The notes beneath the pieces are model-generated. The model had not been told where the DNA came from. It made no database searches and saw only the letters and a list, made by a program, of their open reading frames with translations. Shown here piece by piece: positions 47,095 to 58,400 of a DNA stretch of 64,000 nt (position 1 is its first letter; each line of letters opens with the position of its first letter). The position numbers and the translations under genes were made by a program. The stretch is taken from positions 124,001 through 188,000 of the forward strand of contig JAALGY010000063.1 in assembly GCA_032358165.1 (NCBI GenBank), written 5' to 3'. The stretch comes from Diplosphaera chodatii. Taxonomy: Eukaryota > Chlorophyta > Trebouxiophyceae > Prasiolales > Stichococcaceae.

Positions 47095-49120
47095 TCACAG
47101 CTCCTGCTGCAGCCGGCGCGCCTCACGTAGCGCTGGCTCGAATCCTATGTGCAGGGTCGCAAAATGGCATATGACATCATCGCTGGCGGTGCACTGCTGC
47201 AGCACGTGCCGCCGCTCGCCGCATATCACTGCAAGCACAAAGGCTTGCAGCAACCCAACCGTGTTTGGGGTTGGCAGGCACTGGGTTGCCCAGCTGCACT
47301 CCCATAGCCGTACAGCCTGCGGCGGACACATGCTACGATACATGACTCCGCCTTTGTACATGTTTGTCAACAGGTTTTGGCGTCATTCAATTAGTGTTGA
47401 CCAGGAACACCAGTGAGTTCGGACACCTGGGCTGTGGGCAGGTCCCGCAGCAGGAGCACCACCACCATGCGGTAGGCAAACAGGCAGTCAGCACACTGCA
47501 GCGCCTTCAGCCGCTGGTGCAGCACTGGGTCCGCTCTGCTCAGCAGCACGGATAGCTGCAGGTGCACAGCACAAAAGAACAAGTGTCACGGGGTGTGTAC
47601 TCCAGTTGCATGGTCAAGGCCTCAAGTCCGTATTGCAGGTGTAGCATCCAGGATGGCTCTTGTTTGCCAAGCGCCACTCACCTGCCGCAGCTGCCGTCGT
47701 ATGCCGCACTCATCGTGGCGGAAGCCCTCACGGCCAGCATGCATGAAGCGCTCGAAGCACCAAAACGCTGCCGCATCGTCGTCAGGAAACACTGCCAAGA
47801 ACACCGCTGCCAAATCTGACATCCCTTGAGCATAACCAAGCTGCGGGTCGTGCACAGCATAGATACACAGCAGGTTGAAGAGGCGAACAGCTTGGCGCCG
47901 CGCATGCGGCGTCAAATACTGTGCCTGTAAGCATTTTTGCGCTGATTTATTGGTGCACTACGTGGTGTACAACAAGGATAGTCTGTTTTCAGACACACAA
48001 GTTCAAGTTTCATGATGGTGTTGTGTGTCCTGGGTGTGAGTCCACAGGTGGTTGGGAGAAGCGCCCAACTTGAGACAGCACACTGTCAGGCATGACGCCC
48101 ACCTCATTCAGCACATCCTGCGCCGCTGCACTGATGCACTCGACAGCACAGGCAGCTCCATCTGCGTCTGGCGGGGTTGCGGCTGCGGGTGACACGCCGC
48201 TCAAACCGCTGGATACTAGGCTGTCAAAGTCGGTGCGCAGCACGTCCATGGTGATGCAACGCTGCGTCTCTGCAAATGTGGTGCTGCTGCTGCCGTTCAC
48301 GCCGCTGCTGCCGTCATGGCCAGCGCTGACATTGCCATTGACGGTGAGGCTTGCATCATTACCATTGGGTTTACCATTATCACCCTGCGCTCTGCTGCTG
48401 GCTGAAGCTCCCTGTCACCAAGGCATCAGCGATGAGCGGATGGCAATATGCATCAGTAGCAGGCGGACTCATGCAGATGCGCAGGTCCGTGCAATCAGGC
48501 CAGCAACTGTGCCCACTTTGCCCAATAAGGTGCCTTCACCTGTGCCTCCGTGAGCAGCCCTCTGAAGGACTTGTCCAGCTCTGAGCGCAGTAATTGGCGC
48601 TCAGCATCACTGCTGCTCAGCGGATACACGCCCAGCAGTAGCGGCCAAACAGATTGTCTGATGTCTGGGTCCACCCCCTGCAAGCCGGGCAGCACCCCAA
48701 ATCGATGTGCCACCAAAGGACACGCCGTCATGATTGCGAAGCTGGAATCGCCTGAGGTATGCGTATCCGTGGCTGCTCACCTGCTTGCACAGAGCCGCAA
48801 AGCGATGCTGGTCAGTTATGCGCCCCTCATCGTCCAGCAGCGACCGCCAGGCTTGTGACGCCAGCCGCGGCTTCGGCAGCCTGCATGGACCGCAGAACAT
48901 GCAGATCAGTCAGCATTCAGAATATGCACGTGACTATGTGCTATGCGTCGTCTGAACGCTGCGAAATTGCACGACGGTGGTCAGTACACTGTGTGCTGGA
49001 ATCGCACCTTGATATTGCTGCTGAGGCGCCAGCAGCTGCCGCTGATGCTGCCACAGCAGCCGCTGCGCCAGCCAGCAAGGCGAACGTCGACACCTGTGGC
49101 TGGCCAGCACCGTTGCTCAT
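47095..49120 (-). CDS. TBC-domain Rab GTPase-activating protein (plant GYP type)
   Basis: Stimulates GTP hydrolysis on Rab GTPases in membrane traffic. The start is the ATG at 49120: MSNGAGQPQVSTFALLAGAA with an Ala-rich stretch. Its exon ends ISR and splices in phase to LPKPRLASQAWRSLLDDEGR after the acceptor near 48880. TBC landmarks follow: GGVDPDIRQSVWPLLLGVYP, the Arg-finger motif I-x2-D-x2-R as ITMDVLRTD, the Gln-finger motif YAQGMSDL, FWCFERFMHAGREGF, LLSRADPVLHQRLKALQCAD and LFAYRMVVVLLLRDLPTAQ. Both catalytic fingers are intact. A low-complexity Ser/Asn/Gly insert lies near 48370-48290. The C-terminus is EPALREARRLQQEL. The hydrophobic Ala-rich N-terminus might anchor it to a membrane. 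The Rab substrate is unknown. Confidence 0.88.
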
Positions 49121-49276
49121 CGTCAACGTACTGCGGAAAATGTGCAACTGGTCGCTGATGAATGGTGCATGCCTGAAATTGTCCAGCAGGCTTGCGAAGC
49201 ATGACCATAACCCGCTTGCAATCTCACAACGTACTTGCGCACATTGTACGCATCTTTCAACGGTAGCATTGAGCGA
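49121..49276. promoter_or_regulatory. Compact bidirectional promoter (RabGAP / RbfA)
   Basis: Only 156 bases separate the two start codons, one of the shortest head-to-head gaps here, so core promoter elements must be shared or interleaved unless a transcript starts inside the other gene. Confidence 0.5.
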
Positions 49277-50559
49277 ATGGCGGGCATCGTACTGCGTTGC
49301 GCACGACGAAGCCTGCACGGCGTCCAGTGCACGGATCTCAGGTCATGCGCAGCAGCCATGCCAAACTTCTGCGCACTGACTGCCACTGGTACTCTGGCAG
49401 GCAGTGTTGCACCGCTCGCCGATCAGTATTTGGCGCCCTGCGTGCTTCCAGGCCCCAGCACATCAGCCCATGCACAGCAATTTGTCACCTTGAGTGCATC
49501 AGCGCGGCACGCTTCGCGGGAGGAGCTGGACCTTGCTTACAGGTTTGCAGCTGCATATCGTGTGCCAGCAGATATGCGATGGCACACTACTCATGCACGT
49601 GTGCATCTTCTGAGTCCTGCTTCTGTATCACGCAGAGATGCTATCAACGAGATGTGGCCGCTTACCCGACAGCAGCGCAGGCGTAAGTGCGGCTCCACAC
49701 TGTGCGGTCCTGCTGCAAATTTGTGCACGTCAATGTCAGTGTCTGTAACCAGTCTCTTACTTTGCACATGCAGTGGCAGCGAGGGTGCAGGCAGCCCTGG
49801 AGCAGGCGCTTCTGCATGATACTGCGCTACGGGGTACTCTGGTTCAAGTGCATGGCTTCACCGTGCAGGAGGTACCCTTGTGATGGGCCAAGCTTCGATT
49901 GATGACAACTTACCCCGGGCATCTGCAGCATGTATGCTGGAGCAATAGGATCCAATTGCTTTGCAGGTCAGGATGTCACCTGACAATATGAAGGCATTTG
50001 TACTGTGGCGGGCGTTTCCCCAACATGAAGATGCGGCCAGAGTGGAGCTCAACCGAAGGCACGGGCAATGTCATGGCATGAGCTGCGACTGCTTGCCGTT
50101 GCGGTCATCAACTGCTACGAAAGTACATTGGGGCCACAGCCCACATCTACTGATAGGTGCATGTACCATGTAGGTTGACAACACTTCGAGCTGCTGCCGC
50201 ACAGCGATTGCAACTGAGGTGTGCCCTGAAGTGCATGACAGCCTGCCAACTGCAACGAGATGCAGACGCTTTCCGTCTTGACTACTGAAGTTTGAATGCT
50301 ATCAGGCGCATGCCACGGCTAGAGATGCGCCATGACAGCCTCACAAATCAGCAGGTATGTGGATGCTGGTGACAGGTTGGTAGTGGAGCATGGTGGATCG
50401 TGCAGCAAAGTAAGCATCAGATGAGTGCCGTAGCAACACCTGTATTGTGTCTAGGCACGACTCGAGGCGGTGATGGACCACATCAGAGAGCAGCGAGCAG
50501 CAGAGGAGGCCAAAGGGGATGAGGTGGACGAGGATGAACAGGAAGTAAGACAACCGTGA
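49277..50559 (+). CDS. RBFA: Ribosome-binding factor A (RbfA), organellar, probably mitochondrial
   Basis: Small KH-like factor that matures the small ribosomal subunit. The start ATG at 49277 gives MAGIVLRCARRSLHGV, an Arg-rich amphipathic leader typical of mitochondrial import. Checked in-phase joins give LDLAYRDAINEMWPLTRQQR, then AARVQAALEQALLHDT, GTLVQVHGFTVQEVRMSPDN, MKAFVLWRAFPQHEDAARVE, RRLTTLRAAAAQRLQLR, RRMPRLEMRHDSLTNQQ, and a tail ARLEAVMDHIREQRAAEEAK ending in acidic residues. The layout (DPRL-like segment, V-x-V-S-P-D with K-A-x-V, then R-L-x2-R-x-x-P-x-L-x-F/M-x-x-D-x-S) is that of RbfA. The VRMSPDNMKAFV motif corresponds to bacterial VSPDLKHAKV. One intron is GC-AG. Confidence 0.75.
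50059..50173 (+). other. GC-AG intron in the RbfA gene
   Basis: The donor CGAAG|GCACGG and acceptor GTAG before 50174 join AG to G, giving Arg and then LTTLRAAAAQ. The nearby GT donor (AGA|GTGGAG) puts the next exon in the wrong frame. Confidence 0.55.
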
Positions 50560-50942
50560 CGGGCCCTTGCATTGCAACACTAGTCAAACGTCTGGGCCGG
50601 AGTGACGTCCTCTCAATGATGACATGCTTGATCTACATAGGGGGTTTCCAGAGCTAACAAATGCCATACCAGCTACTTAAGCCTTCGTCGAGATAGCAGT
50701 ACCGCAGTCAGTGCAATACGTGCAGTACAGTCTAAGGCAACACCCGGTCAGCCCGGGAGCCTGTCAGGTGGCGATTAACACAGCATGAAGCAATTGATCT
50801 AACAATTGCTGGATGAATGGCCATGCGGCAGGCACAGCTGACCGCATCAATGAATCATCTCGGTGCACACCGATGTATATCTCCTCGCACGTTCGTCACC
50901 TCTTTGCTTTATTCTTTCCGGTGCTGTCCACAACTGTACATA
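50560..50942. other. Convergent 3' intergenic region
   Basis: About 380 bases between the RbfA and hydrolase stops. I see no supported feature in it. Confidence 0.4.
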
Positions 50943-53229
50943 TTACTTGCTCTCCTTTGGAAGCGTTGCAAGCCATGATAGCAGCCCCTCATTCGTCGCA
51001 AGCGGCGCCTCATCGTGTGGACTGCATAGTTGCAGGGACAGTCAGTGACCATGGCGACGTTAGTCAGCTGCACTGAGCCAGTACACTGGCGATCGGACAA
51101 CTGACAGTCACATGGCACGCAGACGCACCAGTGGCCAGCGTTCAACCTGATGCGTGCCGCCGAAGGATACAGCTGCAGGCAGCAGGATACTGTCAGTACA
51201 CAATGCATGGTCTGCGCAGATGCCTCACTCTGCCGAACACGTATGAGAGATGTGCTGGCAACATCAAGCAGGCTGACCTCCATGACACGGTCTGCCGAGC
51301 GCGGCCCAATCCACGGGTCCAGGTCACCTGGATATCAAACGGCGAGAACTGGCGACGCTGCTACAACAAATCTACAACAAAAGCGTCCTTCTGTCTGCTT
51401 CACTCAAGCACAGCTCGTATAACGCATGTCAGCTCACCCCAAAGCAGCAGCAGGGGCGCCTGCATCTTGCGGAGCAGGCGGTTGATCGACACGCCGCTGC
51501 CGCTTAGGATGAGCCGGAAGCACTCTGCCGCGCAGCTGTCCTGTGCAGGCTGCACGATGCTCTGGACCTGCAGTCCAGGCGCCAACCCACTCATGCACTT
51601 ACACATATGCTGGGAAACCATGCTAGATTGGCGCACCATAGGTTGCAGGTGGACAGACGACAGCAGGGCTGCAGGGGGTCCAATAGCAACTCAGGCCAGG
51701 GGCGAGCTCACCAGGTCATCGTCGACGTTCTTTGTGTCGATGTAGACGCGGTTGAGGACCTGCTTGATGCGGGCTGGCTGCTTGGCGTAGATGAAGGCCA
51801 CGTACAGGCTGGCGCGGGTGGCCAGCTCCTTCGGCAGGGCCATCATGCGGTCCACCATGCTGGGCGCCGGCGGCAGAGTTGGCTCACTGGGTGGCGCCTG
51901 CACCGGCTGCCTGCAGCAGGGTGTGCAGCTGTCGTCTTAGAGCCTCTGCATGAGCTCGTGTTGCGGCCGGGCCTGCAGTCAGCTTGCCCGATCAGCAGCG
52001 TGCCTGAACATGGCCACTGTGACACACAGCAACCACACAGCATTCAGCAGGCATGCCGAGCGGTACCCGGGCGTGTCGATGGCGCTCAGCTCCACGACGT
52101 CGCGGCTCTGCTGCGCTGCCGACTCGTTCAGGTCCTCGAAGCGGCCGGCGCCGTTGAGCAGCACCACCCCCGCCACCAGCTCGGGCGCAGCTGAGGCGAG
52201 GGCCAGTGAGTTGTAGCCGCCCAGGCTGTTCCCCGCCACCACCACCTTGTCCCTGCGGTGCGGACAGACGCTCTCTATGACGCTGCTTCTATGACGCTGC
52301 TCCGTAGATCGTGCATACGTTGTCAGCAAATGTGCAGCGCTGGCTCAACCATGCAGGGAGGCGCCATGTAACACGAACAACGCTTGACCCACCCGACCAC
52401 ATCCCGTACGAAGTCGCACAGCTGCCTCTGCCAGATGCTGTAATCATCGTATGAGATGATCGCTTTGTCCGACCAGCCAAAGCCCAGCAGATCGACGGCG
52501 AAAACCCTGTAGCCTGCCTCCACCAGTGCTGGTATGTTGTAGCGCCAATGATAAGCAGACGCGCCAAAGCCATGGACCAAAAGAATCGTGGGGCTAGTAG
52601 TGCTGTGCTCTAATCCTGCAACAGCAGCCGCACGTGCTGGTTGCCCACGTCTTGATGGCATATATGTAAGCAATGGACTGGAACCCAGGAGTGCGCATCC
52701 CATGCGGGCAATGACATATACTGCCTCAAGAGAATGATGCACCCTTGCAACAGCACAGTGCACCTTTGGACAAGAACGCACCTGCACTGATGTAGTGGAT
52801 TTTATGAAACCCCGTCTCGCTGTCCTTCCAATCCCAAAACTGCCAGCCTTCGGACCTGTACTTAAGGCGCTGCAGGTCACCCGGTCCAGCCTCGAGCTCC
52901 GGAGCCTGCGCCAGGCAGCGGTGCACAGAGTCAGCCCAAAGCTGTACGTGCTGTAACAGTGACGCGCATCGGGCTGCCGCTCATGTGCCGTCTGTCAAAG
53001 CATGGACAGGGCGTCAGCGCACCGGCATGTGTGGCGCTGGTGCCATCACGGCAGCGCCGGTCTGGGCACGACAGGGGCTGATGCGGCGTGACAGCGTGCT
53101 GCTAGGACCTCTGGTTGCACAGCAGAAGCCTGCCAGCGACTGCACTCGTGTCCCCAACCTGCACTGCCTGCGGCAGTTCGTCAGGGTCCCCGCCTGGCAC
53201 CCGCCGATGCCAGCCAGCACCGTGATCAT
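50943..53229 (-). CDS. Alpha/beta-fold hydrolase, plastid-type (Arabidopsis AT4G36530-like)
   Basis: The start ATG at 53229 opens a 70-residue leader (MITVLAGIGGCQAG, rich in Cys, Arg and Ser) that looks like a plastid transit peptide. It joins in phase 0 to APELEAGPGDLQRLKYRSEG. The hydrolase core follows: WQFWDWKDSETGFHKIHYIS, ILLVHGFGASAYHWRYNIPA, RVFAVDLLGFGWSDKAIISY, and the nucleophile elbow VVAGNSLGGYNSLALASA (Ser). Then come IYAKQPARIKQVLNRVYIDT, KMQAPLLLLWGELDPWIGP (acid Asp) and LNAGH|CPHDEAPLATNEGLL (catalytic His). The last intron separates GH from CPHDE with a GTGCGT donor, in phase. Catalytic triad intact; the tail is LATLPKESK. Substrate unknown; an ester of a plastid metabolite is a reasonable guess only. 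Confidence 0.88.
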
Positions 53230-53457
53230 CGCAGCAGAGTCCGCGGGCGGTGAGCGGATGGTGTTTTGGACAGCCAATGACGGCCTGCACCTGCCAAGTT
53301 CCTCGTCGACGTCGACTCGCTGACGCATGCCAGCCTGGACACTACTGGGTACAAGTGTCGAAGATCTGTCCCCGTTCGCTGCAAGATTGCGAGGTGCACC
53401 ACAACAACTACCGTTTCCCGGCCTCACACTCGTGCGTGGCCCCTTCGCCAGCAAGAA
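53230..53457. promoter_or_regulatory. Bidirectional promoter region (hydrolase / KDS reductase)
   Basis: 228 bases between two head-to-head start codons. No defined element was recognised. Confidence 0.45.
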
Positions 53458-55198
53458 ATGCTGCCGCTGCTGCCCTGTGTGTTGACGGTAGCTGCAGTCA
53501 CCCTGGTGTGGACAATGGGCTGGTTCCGCAAGCCGCGCAGCTTTGCAGGCAGGCACGTGCTGGTCACAGGCGGATCGACAGGCATTGGCCAGGCTGTTGC
53601 GGAGATCTTGGCGAAGCAGGGCGCCCTTGTGTCGCTAGTTGCGCGATCACAGCCCAAGCTCGACGCTGCACAAGCACAGATTCAAAGCGCCGTTGGCAAT
53701 GGTGCTGCAGCACACGTCAGGACGTTCTCGGGAGACGTCACGGACGCAGCAGATGTGAGAGCTTTGACAGCGCTCCCTGCAGCACCTGTCAGGTCTGCTG
53801 GCTTTGTCAGTGGGAGAGTGAACTCCGCTTGAGGTCATGCAGGTGCAGCGGGTGATCAGGGATGCAGAGGAGGCGCAGGGGCCAATCTACGGACTGATAT
53901 GCAGCGCTGGGTCATCGACGCCAGGTGCGGATTGCGTACGTGACAGTGCACCGAAGGAACATGCCACCAGGCTTCACCAGGTCTGGCAGCAGCTTGCTCC
54001 ATGCATCAGCATGCAAGCAGCACTGCAGCACCAAGGCCTGAAGGCAGCGCGCCCCTTTGCAGGCAAATTCTTGGAACAGGACACCAGTGTCTTCAGCGAC
54101 ACGATGCAGCTGAACTACATGGGTACCGTCAACGTACTCAAGGCAGCGCTGCCAGGCATGGTTCAGCGGGGCGAGGGCCATGTCGTGGCGGTCGCCTCGG
54201 TCATGGCGATCATTGGTGCGCATGAATCGCCAGCTGTGACCAAGCGCCAGTGGCTGACTGAGACTAGCAATGTGCTGGGGGTCCTCGCACCACTGGAAGT
54301 GGCAAACCTTATGGACCTTGTTCTGCAGGCTTCACGGGGTATGCCTCATACGCACCGTCGAAGTGGGCTGTGCGAGGGTTGTGTGATTGCCTCAGGAACG
54401 AGGTCAGTCGACGGTCCAACGCCTTGTGCCAGACTTTCTACTGTCTTGTGCTGCTGTGGTTGTACAGCATCAATATCCATGCTAGCGGCCAGTGATTCCT
54501 GGTGTTTGGCCGCTGCAGCTGGCAGGCTCTGGCGTCGGCATCAGTATCTCATACCCTCCTGACACTGACACCCCTGGCTACGCGAACGAGAAGGACCTGA
54601 TGGTGGGGCAATGACTCCGTCACCTTGCTGGTTGCATGCACAGCACCAACGGCAACATCCAGCTCAAACGAATGTTGCTGTGCTGCAGCCCAAAGATGCG
54701 CGGGCTATCCAGGACCTGGGCGGCGCAACTCTGTTTACAGCCCAACAGGCATGTAGGGTTGTTCATACATGAAGCGTGAATGCTGGGCGCCGAGGCTGCT
54801 ATTTATCTCGCCGTGGGTTGCGTTAGGCCTTATGCAAAGCTCGAGTCATCCGCTGTGCTTTGCGCAGGTGGCTGCATGCATCGTGCGTGGCAGCGCACGG
54901 GGCGACTACCACATACGGGGCCCCGACGTCGGGCTGAACATCCTGGTGGCTTCCATGGCTGGTTTCACGCCACGCGTGTACAACTGGGTCTTCGAGGTGC
55001 ACTGGTGCAACCTGCAGTTGACATCATGTGCACCCCCGACATGCCTGATTGCAAGGAAACCGGACCTTCAGTGACGCAACAAGCGCCTGGTTGCAGGTGT
55101 TTTTAGCGCCCGTTTTGGTATTGCTCACAAAGCTTGCAGTCCCACTCTCAGACCGCACTGTGCGGCGACATCGCACCGCAAGCAGCAGGCCGGTGTAG
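53458..55198 (+). CDS. KDSR: 3-ketodihydrosphingosine reductase (short-chain dehydrogenase)
   Basis: NADPH-dependent reduction of 3-ketodihydrosphingosine, the second step of sphingolipid synthesis, on the ER. The ATG at 53458 gives an N-terminal membrane helix (MLPLLPCVLTVAAVTLVW), then HVLVTGGSTGIGQAVAEILA with the Gly-rich cofactor motif and VSLVARSQPKLDAAQ. Next are YGLICSAGSSTPG, LNYMGTVNVLKAALPGMV, GHVVAVASVMAIIG (catalytic Ser region) and GYASYAPSKWAVRGLCDCLR with the Tyr-x3-Lys pair. Near the end GPDVGLNILVASMAGFTPRV is the KDSR hallmark. The final exon reads VFLAPVLVLLTKLAVPLSDR, a second hydrophobic segment joined in phase 0 after NWVFE. The length fits the family. Confidence 0.88.
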
Positions 55199-55290
55199 GT
55201 CCAGGCGTGTGATGGTACGCTAGGTTTGTACATTGCAACTGCATGTTGCCACCTATATTCGATAGCTACTTGGACGGTTGCCGAAGCAAG

Positions 55291-55295
55291 TTACA
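55291..55295 (-). terminator. Candidate poly(A) signal of the golgin gene
   Basis: TGTAA on the minus strand about 175 bases past the stop at 55469 and about 95 bases beyond the stop of the converging KDS reductase. Confidence 0.4.
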
Positions 55296-55468
55296 AGAAA
55301 ACAATTCAGTGCTGCGCGCTGTGTTCAGGGGCAAAACATGTTCAAAACCACATCGCATCTGATCCCACGAGTTCCCCACCCAAGCCTCCATGATTTCCTC
55401 ACTCGGACAAGTTGATTGATGGTGTCGGGGAGCGCTACCAGAGAGTCTAATGTACCCTGTTGATGCCT

Positions 55469-58400
55469 CACTGCACCGAGCTGTCTGCTGCGGCAGCTCC
55501 CATTGATGCAGCAGGCTGATGCTGGGCCTGTATTGCCTCGAGCCTGCCGACAAGAAACTCGACCTGCTCTCTGTACGCCACCTTGACGTCCGACAGATCC
55601 GCTGCCAGCTCTGCCACCTCCTCTTCACGCTGCAGGAAAGGTGTCAAGAACAGCCTTGGTCGCGCGCATCCGGACTTGCATGAGGCCCAGTTCCAGCACG
55701 CACCTGCTGCTTCGCCTCTGCCTGCTGACTTGGATGAGGGTCACATCTGGAGATGGTGGCAGGCCCGTGCAAGCCGTGCAGGGTTCCGGGTGGCTGCGCA
55801 TCGCACCTCGCCCAGCAGCTCCTCAGCGGCGGCCAGCCGGCGCGCGAGGGAGGCGGCGTCCGCCCGCGCGGCCTCCGCGGCGGCTCGCGCCTCCTGCGCC
55901 GCGTCCTGCGCCTGCGCGGCCGCCACCAGCTCCTCGGCCAGGCTGCGCACAGGCCCGCAGTCAGTGGAGGATCCCTGGACACGCTGATGCTGCTGGTGCC
56001 ACAGATGTATAGAATTTATGATGAGGCGCCACTTAACGCCGTACGCCAGCCGTGTTGGGCACAGTCATGCGCAGCAGCTGGGCTGGGGCGGCCGGCACCT
56101 GTCGCGCGTGGCTTCCAGGCGGGCGAGCTCAGTGCGCAACGACTGCAGCTGGTCGTCTCGGTGGCGCATGCTCTCCCGGAGTGTTGTGACCTATAAGTGC
56201 CACCACAACAGCGCTGACTCATCTTGAGGCCGCATTTGCTGCTAGGAAAGGGTCACCTCGATGCATGTCTTGTATGCGCCATCATACACAAGGTAGCGTG
56301 GCACGAGCATCATGATCGTGGTCAGAGGATACACAGCAGGCACAGTACCTGCATGGCAGATTGACCACTGCTGTCACGAGCCCAAGGGTCGCTGTCTGCT
56401 TCTGGCTGGGGCGGCGGCGGCGACGGCGGCCCGCGAGCCTGGTTGCTGCGTGGCTGCTCGCCCTCCTTCACAAGCATCCACTTGTAGCCTGTGCATGTAA
56501 GCACAGGGTCAATCACTGGCATGGACGGACTGGATGAGATTGCTGTACCACAGTCTCCCTTACAGGCGAAGCAGCTGTGTCCAAGGAGCTGAATGGCCGT
56601 GCAGAGCATATGGCGATCGACAGCCAGCAGGACCATTGCGTGACCAGAACCGACACACACAGCAGCAGTCTAAGGCACACAGCCAGTGCCAGCACCTGGG
56701 CCGGGCATGGCCGGGGGCTGCGGGGCGGGGGGCGGCCCGCCCGGCGACTGCCTGAGCTCGCTCTCCAGCACGGCGAGGCGGGACACGAGGCGCGCCACCT
56801 CCCCGTCCTGCGCGCCCCGGTCCTCCGCCAGCGCCCCCACCCGCACCCCCAGCTGCACGCGCCGCCGGCTCGTCGGAAGCACTACCAGGTACTGGGCTGG
56901 GCAGTACCTGATGGCAGTCTGGCCATGCGCTGCACGTGTCAATGTCAGCTGGACATGTTGGCTGCGCCCACCTGCCGGTTCTCGGCCTGCAGGGCAGTGA
57001 GCTGCGCTGACGCCGCCTCCAGCTGGTCTGCCAGACGCGCCGCCTTGGCCATGGCAGCGGCGCACCGCTGCCGCTCCGCATCAGCCTCGGCGGCGTACTC
57101 CGCCGCCTGCGCCTTCACAGCGTCCAGCGCTGCCGCCGCAGACGCCGAGCGGGACTGCACCGCCTGCAGCACTCAACACACGGACGAGTGATCCATGCTC
57201 AGCCATGAAAATGTCCTGTTGCCCCTGCAGCATGCCCCACTCCTCAATGCATGCATGCACGCACGCACCTGCAGCTGCTCGGTGGAGGTGCGAGCGGTTT
57301 CGGAGGCGGCCGCGGCCCTGGCCTCTGCGTCTGCGGCCCGCTGGCTGAACGCCGCTTCGGCGGCTGCCCAGGCGGCGGCCTGGGCCGCCGACGCGGCGCG
57401 CCCCGCCTCCAGCTGCCGCAGCAGCGGCGCCGTGGCCTCCGGCAGCCGGGCGGCCAGCTCCTGCACACCACAAACGAAGCTGTCGCTGTGTGGTAGAAGA
57501 CTGCGGCGCAGGGCAGCCAGCAGCAGCATGTACACTGGCCGTGTGCGGGGAGGCAGCAGGGCCGCACCTCGTGGCGGGCCTCGGCCTCGGCCGCGCGCCG
57601 CTGCACCTCCGCCAGCTCGCGCTCCGAGCGGTCCTCCCTGCCGGGCGCAGTCAGCACACCCTCCTCAGGGCACTGGCCCCGCTGTGTGTCGACCCGCTGT
57701 GGGGCTCCTCTCTCAAGCGTTACATATCATGTGTCTGTTCTCATTGGCCACCAAGACCAACACAGCCGCCAGGACATGGTCTGCATCACAGCTTCGTGCA
57801 GCGGATCAGGGCCCCACCGCAGGGCGAAGGCGGCCTGCTGGCGCTCCAGCGTGAGGCGCAGCTCCGCGACCGCCTCCTCGGCGGCCTCCGCCCGGGACTC
57901 GGCCTCCCGCAGCTGCCGCGCGCCCCCCTCCCGCGCCCCCGCCGCCGCCCGCTGCTCCGCATCTGCCTGCGGGCCCGCAGCCAGCCGTTCATTAGCCCAC
58001 TGGAACAGCATCCAGGCCAAGCATTGCGCACACGTGCAGGGCACCTGCGGTGACCACCACCGATTATGCCCATCACACTGCCCACCTGCGCGGCCCGCGC
58101 CCTGGCAAGCTGCTGCTGGTGGTGGGTGCGCTCCTGCTGCAGGGCCTCGAGGTGCCGCTGCTCCGCGGCCTGCGACACGACAGATGGCTGGCAATCAACC
58201 TCGACATCTCCAAAAGGCACTGCTGGATTGCATGGCATACATGACACATGGAATAGATCCACGCTGTGAGACTGAACGTGGGGAGTCTGACTAAGTCTCA
58301 ATTATCCAGACGTCACCACCGGAAACACGGCTTGGGGTCACCTGGCGGGCCTCGTCGGCGGCGGCGCGGGCGGCGAGGGCGTCCTGCAGGCGGGCGCGCT

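Noticed and set aside
48941..49318. Separate small gene on the minus strand next to the RabGAP
   Set aside because: The part from the ATG at 49120 splices in phase to the RabGAP second exon, so it is that gene's first exon; the rest is promoter or RbfA antisense.
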